DNA of 64,000 nucleotides from Acarospora socialis (taxonomy: Eukaryota > Ascomycota > Lecanoromycetes > Acarosporales > Acarosporaceae), in assembly GCA_025617375.2 (NCBI GenBank), contig JAMYGW020000004.1, positions 2,170,001 to 2,234,000 on the forward strand. Reading direction: 5' to 3'. The notes under the pieces were generated by a model. It saw nothing but the letters and a program-made list of their open reading frames with translations, was not told where the DNA came from and searched no databases. The translations under genes were made by a program, and so were the position numbers. Of this stretch, positions 51,332 to 61,595 are shown in pieces. The first letter of the stretch is position 1. Each line of letters opens with the position of its first letter.

Positions 51332-51699
51332 TGTATTAGATTACAGGTCTATCGGTCGTGGACTCCAGACTCAATGAAGCAGAAATTTTGCTCCGAAGCT
51401 ATTAGAGAACCTTACAAGGTGTAACGCATTGCAAGGCTCGCAGTTTGGCAGTTTCCGAAAAGGCCCAGCTGCAGGTCGCTGCAGATTCTGTAGGTAATCC
51501 TTGTCTGACGTAGATCGCTAAATGTTTTTGACTTGTGCCAAGACGTCCTCGACAGTAACGTGGCCTTGTTTGTTCAGCATCGGCTGGTATCTACACCACC
51601 TCAGTCAGCTCCGTGCTGCAGAAAATTCAATATACTCATGCCGATGTGCCCTCAACTATTACTAGGGCCTGCGTAATCAGGTTCTCCGAAGCTCCGGAT
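51332..51699. promoter_or_regulatory. Bidirectional promoter of MFS and HRD1
   Basis: A 368 bp spacer between divergent starts. No TATA box is obvious. It must serve both genes. Confidence 0.5.
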
Positions 51700-54513
51700 A
51701 TGAGGTTAGCAGCGTACGCTGGGGTAAGCTTGTCCGCTTGCGCTCTGATAAGGAGCCTGAATGCTGATGAGTGATATCTCAACCTTCAGACCTCTATGGT
51801 CTTGGCCACTGGAGTCATCATACAGGCGCTACATCAACGGACCAACTTCTATTCAGCATGTGTCTATTTGGCCCAAAGCAACGCTTGCCTCATGGTCCGT
51901 TCCTGTCGCCCTTCCCTTGTCGCCATCGCCACCCTTGCGCTGACTTTCGACTAGATACTTACCAATCTTCTCCTTATCTGCGTATGTGCGGTTATGTTGG
52001 GACTTCAACGACTCTTTTATGGCCCGCTACGACCCATAGAGATTGAACAGCTTTACGAAAAGGCCTGGTTTGCCATCACAGAAACATGTCTTGCCATGAC
52101 CATATTCAGAGAGGAAGTCGGGGGGTGGTTCTTGGTGATGTTTGTTAGTCTACTGATTGGAAAGGTGTGGGGCTGGATCGGAGAGGGCAGGGTCGATATA
52201 CTCGAGCAGCAACCACCAGCGAACCCCAGGCTCTTCCATGCACGTCTGTCATTCTCGCTGTTTCTCTCCTTAGCGTATGGGATCTGTATGCTTGACTACT
52301 CCGTGACGACCGTCCTTCGACAAGCTAGGCCGAACATGATGGTCATGTTTGCTTTCGAATTCGCAGTCCTCACCATCACCTCGCTCTCGACCGCTGCTCG
52401 CTACGCCATTTCTCTGAAGGAAGCCTATATCATCAAGACGCGCACTCGGGAACATTTAGAGGAACGGAGGGCGGAACTGCGAGCTCTAAGGGAGGATGCA
52501 CTGCGTCGGTCCAGAGGCCAGGACGGTACAGTAGATGCGGAGACTGGCGTCCGAATTCCCGATCCTGACACTATCGAAGAAATGGACATTGATGTTCCAG
52601 GGTGGGAAGACAAGGGTCGATGGGTCTTCTATCTCAATTTGACGACAGGTAATAAGTCGCTCCAAATCACACAGCTTTGTACATTACTGATACCATTGTG
52701 TTTAGACTTTTTGAAACTTGTTGTTTATCTCTCATTCTTTGCCATTCTCTTCACTTTCTACGGCCTACCGATCCATATAATGCGGGACGTATTTCTCACT
52801 CTACGCTCGTTCTTCAAGAGAATCGCCGACTTCCTCCGTTACCGAAACGCCACACGCGACATGAACGAACGGTATCCCGATGCTACAGCAGAGGACATCG
52901 GTAGGGAGGATGTTTGTATAATCTGCCGCGAAGAAATGCGACCTTGGCAGCAGCCCAACGACCAAGAGCTGGCTGGAAGGGAAGGCTTAAGACCTGCAAT
53001 ACGTCAGGCACGGACAGTCGACGAACGCCTCCGACCCAAAAAGCTGCCTTGTGGTCATGTGCTTCACTTTGGCTGTCTACGAAGTTGGCTGGAACGACAA
53101 CAGATTTGTCCCACTTGCCGGCGGCCGGTGCTCGTCAACAACAGCCGCTTCAGAATAGTCCCTGCAAATGCACCGGTCGCAAATAACATCAATCAGCCAA
53201 TCGGAGGTCAACCCCAGCAAATCCAGCCTGAACACCCACAAGAAAACCCACACGGACAAGCTGCTCAGGGACAGATTCCGGGAGCATTAAATAGAGCAAG
53301 GACCTTCAATCTTGGTCCATTTCGCTTCACTTTTGGTCACGCGCACGGAAACCCCTTCCAAGACCATGCTCAAGTAGCCAACAATGGTATAGCCGGGCAA
53401 CGCGCTGCAGTTCCCGCAGCACCACAGCAATATGGATTCATGTTTGGTCTTCAGCGAGCTGAAGCTAATACCCCTCATACCAGCGCCGCGCAGTTCAGTC
53501 CAGCTAGCGTGCAGGCCCAGCTCTATCAAATAGAGCGGCAAATCATGCAGGAGATTAACGGTCTCAGAGCAAGCGCAGACCAATTGGCAATGGTTAGAGC
53601 ACTTCAAGGTGAACTGGCAAGACTACGAATAGCTCAGGCAAATCCTGCTGTGGCAACGACCGCCTTGCCCTCCATCAGCGCTCCTGCGGGTTATGGAAAT
53701 CGTCCAATGCATCCTTCAGCGCAGCTTATGCAGGCAACGCCAGCTATGCAAGCGTATGGACCAATCGGACAGATGCAAGCAATAGGTGCCGGGCATCAAG
53801 ACCTGCCAGCCGGTCTGACGCTTCCAGAAGGCTGGACGCTCCTCCCTTTACATAGACTTCATCAAGATCTTGCCGGTACACAACCAACCCAATTGCAACC
53901 GCAGCACGTACACAGTCATCATTCCCACCGCACAACCGGACCAGGTCTGCATCCTGCAGGCATACAGACCCAGATTTCAGCGCGGTTCGGTCCGGCTTCG
54001 TCAGCCTCTGGGCTTCCTTCCCCGCCACCTCTTAGTGGCACGTCCGCCGCGAACACACCCCCTCGATCGGACAGCCTGGCCGCAACTCAAGCATCAACGG
54101 CAGAGTCGAGTGTGCCACAAGCACAATCCGAGCAACCTCCAGCTTCATCGGAAGACTTAGCCAGGCTTATCGCTGACCAACTCAGTGACGTACCTGGATC
54201 TGATTCGGCTAGACGGGAGCACGATGATACGCCTCACCCAGCGGAGCATGCAACAAACGATGGCAACCAGCCTGCCGATGGGACAGCTCCTGCCGAGATA
54301 GGTCACCAGGCCCCGACAACAATACCTGCATGGGGCACCGCAGTGCAGGGTGAACAGGATGCTCAAGACAATGCTGATGGGGCTTTAGCTGCCGTATCAA
54401 CTTCCTCCGAACCAAGCCAAGAAGCTGCATTGTTGGAATCTACACCAAGCAGCCAAGCGAAGGGCAAGAGCAGGGCTGCGACCGTGGAGGATTTCATCGA
54501 CGAAGTTGACTGA
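51700..54513 (+). CDS. hrd1: HRD1/synoviolin ERAD ubiquitin ligase
   Basis: ER-membrane RING-H2 E3 ligase that forms the retrotranslocation channel of ER-associated degradation with Hrd3/Der1. Exons: 51700-51723 (24 nt), 51790-51894, 51955-52648, 52706-54513; 876 aa. The micro-exon supplies MRLAAYAG and splices to [20 protein letters not shown], the conserved TM1 region; exon 3 starts [20 protein letters not shown]. Conserved: [47 protein letters not shown] segments fill residues 5-260. The intron at 52649-52705 (57 bp, GTAATA..TAG) is open in frame; removal restores [17 protein letters not shown]. The RING-H2 runs from CIICREEM near 345 to CPTCRRPV, with an insert of about 30 residues and [16 protein letters not shown]. 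The long Gln/Pro-rich tail ends [11 protein letters not shown]. Divergent from an MFS gene. Confidence 0.93.
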
Positions 54514-56513
54514 TGGCGACTTAGTACCTTCAGTCTTGTGACTATCAACAGGCATTGGCGGAGTTTGGTCGTAAATGGGGGAGGCGCTATTGACCCTGTC
54601 GGTACTTGTCAACGGATGCATATGCATAGCGTGGTATCTCAGTTTTCAACCAATACCATTACTACTTATAATGATGGGTCGGACATATAGCCGTTCCTGC
54701 TACAACACTTGCCGTGAGCGGGCACCCGTGAGCTACCTTATGCAAATATTGGTCCCTCGAGTTCAGGAATAGGAATAATACGGTAACTTCACCTTATGAC
54801 CTCTTCAACGATCGTACTCATCCTTAAAGGGTAGAAGACTTCGGAATCCATGCGACTGCATACGAGTTCAAGACTCGTGTAGACAACAGCTCGTAGAAAA
54901 GGACTTTCGATGATGACATACACCCAGTGACAGCCTCACTGTCGCCGACACCTCAGTATCTGAGAACATCAGAATATGTATTATTCCTACCCCAACCGAC
55001 ATACCCATCACCTTGTCCTACTGCTGTGTGGAGAACTTGACGTTTGTTTATCTGATGTCTACCTAACTCTCATCTGCGGCCGCATGGGTAATGGGAGTCT
55101 TTTTCACCCCATACTTTATCGAAGTGTAATTTCGATGGCTACGTTTATGAGTACCTTACTGTCACTACAGATACCGTTCTGAGGTAGCACAGTTGAACGG
55201 GTATCAAGGCCTGATCGTGAGCCGGAAGCCACAAGATAATTTAGCGCCGGCACAGGAGCATCACTGCCGATTCGCGAGAAAGGAGACCCCATTCGAGTGC
55301 TGCAGTACCTTATGCCGGGTGTTAACGTTAACTAGCTCAAGACGGTTAGAGAAAACCCTGAAGCTTGAAGCTCGATCGGATTGGACCCTCAATCAGGCCG
55401 GCGTTCCGATCGGTTTGGTTAGAACCAGATCTGTGCCTTGCATCGAAGAGAGAGATCGAGATAGGTAATCGGATGATGTGTTAGCTGCCGAGATCTCGCA
55501 GGCGATCACCTCATCACCTGATGCTTCACTACCTTAATACCCAATGTAACCCCATATCATTGCCTGTGTCCTTCGCAAATATTGTCATGACTGCAGTGCG
55601 CTGTCAGTTACGATCGAGAGAATATCACATGAAGGAGTGTAGGCTCCTGTTCTAATAGGGAGCGGATATCGACGTCGTTGTCCTACAATAAAGCATGTCT
55701 TCAACCTGCCCTTTCCGACGGCTGATACCGATATATCACTCAAAGACGGTTCGGCCGGTTCCTGAAGGCGTCCGGGATCATCCTTACCAGCTGCCGGGAG
55801 CCTGCAGCTGGGAAAGATGATAGCTCAGAGGAAATGACAATTTGAATGGACAGAATTGCACGTCATTGGAAGAGGTAAATGCTTCCTTCAGACTTGCCTA
55901 GTGTATTCCGATCTCAAAGGGCACGAGGACCGGTAGGATTACATGAGGTGTACCTCACTCGGACAGCCGCGAAGTACACCTATTTGCTTCGGCGCACTTG
56001 ATCGGTCGTGTTACATTTTCAGTTCCTCAGGTAGGGATGAACCATACTCGTTGCAGGCCAAGACAGGCTCGATTTGTTCCTGCAGTAAACTTAAAGCGCG
56101 ACCTCCGCAAACATGCCGGACTTCAAGTTAAGGTAGGTGAGGTACGAAGGTAACAACGTCCGGACTCGTGCTTCCACACCAAACACCCACCCCCCCCCAA
56201 TACCTTCCTGCACACATGGGACCGATACCGTAGGAATTATTAGCCATGGCTGCCATGCTTTGACCCTGACCTTGTTGATCTTTTGTGTTCTGGTGGAAAC
56301 TTAATCCACACCATGCTCCCCATCTCCAATTTCCCTTAGATCGCTTGATTAGACGGTAACGAGATGCCCTACTCTTTGGTTAGTACCGTTGTTCCAATAT
56401 CTACCTCGTCATGGCGGCCACAACAGCACCTTATTAGTCTTTGACGTCCGTTCCGAACCTTTACCACACTTCCAACCCTCCACAAATCTCTTCCTCACAC
56501 TGTCAATTGGATT
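54514..56513. other. Two-kilobase upstream region of the LOV gene
   Basis: No gene recognised. Two direct repeats CGATCGGATTGG (55373-55384) and CGATCGGTTTGG (55407-55418) lie 34 bp apart. GATCGA words, the core of the White Collar binding consensus, occur at 55372-55377 (inverted), 55454-55459 and 55612-55617. A poly-C run is near 56180. The role is unproven. Confidence 0.4.
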
Positions 56514-58867
56514 ATGCCTGCTTACGGTTTCAATCATCAGTATCCCACTATACAGACGATGCGTCACCTCGACCGGCCTCAAACGCCAACTTCTCGCCCG
56601 TCCCAGCCTTCGTACGGAGCTCAAGGGCATGAGGATGGCATTGGCGAGCATAACATGCCTCCGGTCTACGTCCATGACTTTCAGGACCATTACAAGTCCG
56701 CTCACACACCGTTTTTTCGAGGCAGAGCGAAGCCTACAGCTTCACCCGCTCCGGGCATGGTAGATGTTGATCCAGCCCCGCCAATGCCGGATATGAACAA
56801 CCAGCGTGCAATCCACGTCCCGACACGCACGAGGTAGGCGTGATCATATGCTTCGAGGTACACAGCTAACCTTGCTCGCATTGTAGCAGTCGCAATGGCG
56901 CACGACGCTCTCCGCATGATTCTTCGACGAGCACCACACCAGCTTCAATCGCTTCCTCAGCCGAGACCTTTGAGACGAACGCTACCTCGTTAATGCTCCC
57001 ACCCTTACAAGCCAAAGGCCCACCGGATGAGTTGGACCAGCTAGACCCGCTTACAGAAGATGACCCCCATTCGTTCGACCTTGTCATGCCGGCGGCGGAA
57101 GGCCACCAGCTATTTTCGTTGGAAGCAAGATCACAACAGCTGTTCTCTCGCGAACACCTACAGGTCGTCTTCTCGGACCCGGCGCTTCTACTAAGGTTTA
57201 CGGCGTATCTAAGTACGCATCGACCGCAATCGGTCCCGATTCTGATCTACTACTTGGACGCATTGAAGGCGCTCCGAGCGATCAGCTACGCCAATGCCGT
57301 CGCGGAGGCGCTAGAACCCATCGAGGGCTACGAATTCACTTCTCACCCGGCTCGGGCAACCGTGAACTCGGCCCTGGAGGATAAGGCAGCGCAGGCTTTT
57401 GACGTGCTGGTCCGGGAGGATCTTCCGGCTTACATTACGCATATCTACATTCAAGTCGTGAGTCTGAGTATCACGCGGAGGATTACAGGCACGCTTCCGC
57501 CACATCTGCGAGAAGCCTCGGAAGGGTTGGCAGAGGTTTTCTGTCTGTCCGACCCTTCCAGACCTGACAATCCGATCGTCTTTGCATCCGAAGGTATGAC
57601 GCTCGTCTACCAAGATACGAACGTGGATGCATGCCTGACATAAATTCGTAGAGTTCCACCGAACAACTCAGTATGGCATGAGCTACGCTATTGGGCGCAA
57701 CTGTCGGTTCCTCCAGGGACCGAGAACAAACCCGCTGAGTGTCAGAAGGATCCGGGAAGCTATTGAAGCTGGAAAAGAACACTGTGAGGTGTTCTTGAAC
57801 TAGTAGGTCCAATGCCGAGAGCCAATTAGTAGCCGTTCCTAACCTTATCCAGCCGTCGTGACGGATCGCCCTTTATGAATCTGTTGATGGTTGCACCCCT
57901 TTGCGACAGTCGAGGCAAGATTCGGTATTTCATTGGTGCCCAAGTCGACGTGAGTGGAATGGTGAAGCAATGCACCGATCTAGAGTCCCTTCAGCGCCTA
58001 GTCGTCGAGCAGCAAAGTCGCCAGAAAGGAGAGTCATCCGGGGGCGGTGAGGAAAAGAAGGACGAGTTCCAGAAACTTAGTGAGATGCTCAATACGGGAG
58101 AACTTGAAACGGTCAGAAGATGGGGAGGACGGATGCACAGAGAAGTTCAGGATGACGATGACGATAACGCTAGCGTTGTGAATGCGGGTTTGCACAAGCC
58201 CAGATTGTTGCTCAAGGACCCTAGCCCAGATTTGAACAAGACCGCGCAGATGAGTGGGAGGGGCAATGGCAGACTAAGTGGTGTATATCAACATGTAAGT
58301 TGTCTTCATGGTCATTACCTGCAGCGTAATCTTGAGCTCACCTTGGCGTAGTACCTGCTTGTCCGACCTCATCCATCGCTGCGTGTTCTCTTTGCGTCAC
58401 CCTCACTCCGGGTTCCTGGAATCCTACAATCTCCGTTCATGAATAAGATTGGTGGCTCAGCCCGTGTTCGCGATGAGCTCACCGCTGCCATGGCCGAAGG
58501 ACGCGGCGTCACGGCCAAGGTTCGATGGATTTCCAGAGCAGACGACGAAGGGCGCAACCGTTGGATTCATTGTACCCCGTTGCTTGGTAGTAACGGCCAG
58601 ATTGGTGTCTGGATGATCGTCCTCGTGGATGACGAGAAGGACCTAGCCCGGCGTCACAAGCAGGCGCCGCCGGTCAATCCCAACTTCGGGAGACATTACA
58701 AAGCGGAAGCCGAGGAGCGTGGACGAAGGGGCAACGATGGCGACTACTTTCCCAACGCCGCCACCCGGTCAAGGTCCGCCAAGGTCGACCCCATCCAGAG
58801 TTATAACAACTCCCAGGACGGTCGGTCCCAGAGATCAGCCTCGCCCTATTCTCTCCGGATCGAATAG
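56514..58867 (+). CDS. RGS-LOV blue-light photoreceptor (BcLOV4-like)
   Basis: Flavin-binding photoreceptor with an RGS domain before a LOV domain, the layout described for Botrytis BcLOV4, which binds membranes on blue light. Exons 56514-56833, 56887-57593, 57652-57802, 57853-58294, 58352-58867; introns 50-58 bp; 711 aa. N-terminus disordered (about 1-165). RGS-like helical region about 175-335 (SREHLQVVFSDPALLLRFTA, ALKALRAISYANAVAEALEP). The LOV domain is built across introns 2-4: PIVFASE-EFHRTTQYGMSYAIGRNC, with adduct Cys near 360 in GRNCRFLQGP, then IREAIEAGKEHCEVFLN-YRRDG, MNLLMVAPLCDSRGKIRYF and IGAQVDVSG. A predicted helical Gln/Glu-rich segment follows, then a C-terminal domain starting YLLVRPHPSLRVLFASPSLR. 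All chromophore-contact motifs visible are intact. G-alpha targets of the RGS are unknown. Confidence 0.9.
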
Positions 58868-60353
58868 ACGCGGAATATCTTGATTTGCTATATTATACCA
58901 TACATTTCATTACTCCTACTTTTCTCCTTTCCGAACCGTACTTTTGCTGCAGTTCTAGCAGAGCTTCCGCTGAGTGCTATTGCTGTGATCCATAGCGTGC
59001 TTCTGCCACCGAGCTTCTGGCGTTGTGGCAAGGTCTGAGGGATACGTTCGGAGCAGTTAGGTATGTGCTTGGTTATGTTGTGCAGTTATTAGGTAGTAGG
59101 GATATCCAGGCCGAGCAGTTGACGGAATTAGGGCTTATAGCTAAAAGCTTAATAAATATAGGGTGATATCATGTTCCATATACTTCTTTCTCTCTAGGAA
59201 TGTTGTTTCCTGTCATCTGCTCTCCGTACTTGTATATCTTTCTTCCCATCATGTCTGAAATGGGTTAAAGGCTTCGGTATACCATACGCTTGCGTAAAGG
59301 CTCGGATAGACAACAACCCAGAGAAATGTCTTCAGTAATCAACCCCGTAGCAGACCTCACCGTCGCGCATGTTACCGTCCAAGAGCTTCAGTATATATAT
59401 TACTACACCCAACGGCCAACTACCGAACCAAGCAAACCATCACACTGTTGAAGCCTTGGGGTGTGTGGAATATCTGGTGTTGTGTTTATCTGAGTCTTAT
59501 AGGTTGCACTTCTACTTTAGGTAGTATTACTCTGAGTATGTTTATGCAACAGTTATCACTTCCCGAAGGAAGCAGTCAAGGCTCTTTAAAGGCTGGATAT
59601 TGTTGACAATTATTGATTTTGAAAAGATTAGTAACCAACGCACATAAGGTAGGTATTGCGGAGATACATATATGCGTAATCATACCTCAACACCCCGAAG
59701 GTCGACGGTTAAGGTTACGTCTACGTCTACTTGTACACGAGCGGTCGAATCGGAACAGATTGAGCTGCCATGTCTAACTCCACATAGTTAGTGTGTGTTT
59801 ATCTTTATCCGCAAAAACTCAGCGAAACATAGGTATGGTATTAGTATGACGGCCACTAACGACGCACGCCAATCAACAAGTCCGCTAAACAATGTCGAAA
59901 TGGAAATCCGCATGGGTCAACCCGTATTTGCTACCTTCCCCCTGGTGGTTTCTATAAGCCTTCGGAAGTCGTACGACACCATGAGGCAAGCCAGTGCAAT
60001 GATCCACCTATACATCTTTCGTTCGTTTCGGCATCTTCAATTTTCTTGTACTTCAATATTCCCCGTCGCACACACGCTTCCCAGCTGACTGTACACTAAG
60101 GTGCATGCTCGAATTGATGGACCATACCTCAGCTGGCTGTCAGTTATAATTCAGACCGCCACTGAGAACAATTTCAAACTTCACGGCTATACTGTGCGTT
60201 CCACCTAGAGGTCGAAGCTGTGCAAGTGAATATCGTGATTGTTGACGGTCGCGTTCCCCGATAGGCACCTAGAAAAGCGTTCCATGCAGGGTTTCATTCA
60301 TGACCTTTGAAGCCGCAGAGGCCCATTCCGCTGCGGTGCTGTGCACCTTCTAA
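58868..60353. other. Gene-free spacer
   Basis: Between the LOV and DUF3431 genes, both plus strand. Short frames only. AT-richer around 59140-59180 and 59600-59660. It should hold the LOV 3' UTR and the DUF3431 promoter. Confidence 0.45.
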
Positions 60354-61595
60354 ATGCCGATCCCCCGGAGACTCCTTCCTCTGCTGGTAATCTCGACCTT
60401 TATCGGCTTCCTCATCTTCTTCCATCGATTCAGCGTCAGAGAGTCATGGCGGGAATTACCACAAGCGGTTGGTCTGGGCGAGCACGTCTCGAATCCCGAG
60501 TCGTCTGAATCATCCACCGCAGATGACGCACAGGACTCTACGGATGATGCGGACTATATCCCCAAGTCAGTATACAGACCTGGAACGGCGAAGCCAGCTG
60601 GCTCCAACTATTCACGCATCTTGGTGGTCCCACGGATGTCAGAGGAGGATGTGGGGTGGCTGTCGGAGGAGCTGCCTGATGTTGCCACGGCGATTTATGT
60701 CGCGGACGATCCGAAGGCGCCGCTACATCCGCCCAAGAACAAGGGGCACGAAGTGATGATTTATCTCACGTACATCATCGATCATTATAACGAACTACCA
60801 GACGTCACAGTATTCATGCACTCCCACCGATGGAGCTGGCACAACGACGACCTTCTTGATAACGACGCCGTACAGATGATCCAGAGGCTGAGCAGCGAAA
60901 GGGTCACACGAGAGGGCTATATGAACATGCGGTGTCACTGGGATCCCGGCTGTCCGGACTGGATGCATCCCGGCGCCTTGGAGGAAAACGCGTACAAGCA
61001 AGAGGAGACCGTGCTTGCATCCGCCTGGAGCGAGCTCTTTCCGCTGGACACAATCCCGAACGTCTTAGCTCAGCCCTGTTGCGCCCAATTCGCGCTTTCG
61101 AAAGACCGCATCCTTTCCATTCCTCTCACCCGCTTCGTCTTCTACCGAGACTGGCTCCTACGCACGCCACTCAGCGATTACATATCCGGCCGCGTGTGGG
61201 AGTACATATGGCAGTTCGTCTTCACCGGCGAGAACGTATTCTGCCCGGCCCAGCACGCCTGCTACTGCGACGGCTTCGGCGTGTGCTTTGGCGGCGAACC
61301 CGAATACAACGATTGGTTCGAGTCGAGGGCCAAGAAGCGGGAGCTGGAAGAAGAGTTGGCAGAGTGGGAGAAGAAGGCCAAGGCGATCGAGGACGCCAAA
61401 GCGGAGGGCCGACTGGAAGAGGCGGCGCAGCTGGAAGCGCCCGAGCCGGGCCGGGAAGCCTTTTTACGATCGCAGATCGACACATATAACAATGAGCTGA
61501 ATGCGAGGAAACAGGTCGCCATGGAGAGGGGCAATGACCCTCGCAACAGGGCGGAGGAGTCGGGGAGGACGTGGAACGAAGGCGACGGGTTTTGA
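60354..61595 (+). CDS. DUF3431 type II membrane protein
   Basis: Intronless, 413 aa. An N-terminal signal anchor (LLPLLVISTFIGFLIFF, residues 8-24) after a basic start predicts a Golgi/ER type II topology, with a short acidic Ser-rich stem (45-70). The lumenal domain carries DUF3431 blocks: MIYLTYIIDHYNELPDVTVF, MHSHRWSWHNDD, EGYMNMRCHWDPGCPDWMHP, NVLAQPCCAQFALSKDRILS, TGENVFCPAQHACYCDGFG. The reaction is unknown; the fold is thought to be glycosyltransferase-like, but no DxD motif is obvious. The C-terminal 90 residues form a charged coiled coil (RELEEELAEWEKKAKAIEDA). The start is the first ATG before the anchor. Confidence 0.88.
   Translation: MPIPRRLLPLLVISTFIGFLIFFHRFSVRESWRELPQAVGLGEHVSNPESSESSTADDAQDSTDDADYIPKSVYRPGTAKPAGSNYSRILVVPRMSEEDVGWLSEELPDVATAIYVADDPKAPLHPPKNKGHEVMIYLTYIIDHYNELPDVTVFMHSHRWSWHNDDLLDNDAVQMIQRLSSERVTREGYMNMRCHWDPGCPDWMHPGALEENAYKQEETVLASAWSELFPLDTIPNVLAQPCCAQFALSKDRILSIPLTRFVFYRDWLLRTPLSDYISGRVWEYIWQFVFTGENVFCPAQHACYCDGFGVCFGGEPEYNDWFESRAKKRELEEELAEWEKKAKAIEDAKAEGRLEEAAQLEAPEPGREAFLRSQIDTYNNELNARKQVAMERGNDPRNRAEESGRTWNEGDGF

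Noticed and set aside
54862-54878. ACGAG-TTCAAG-ACTCGT hairpin resembling a tRNA T-arm
   Set aside because: No D-arm A box, anticodon arm or acceptor stem at the right spacing.
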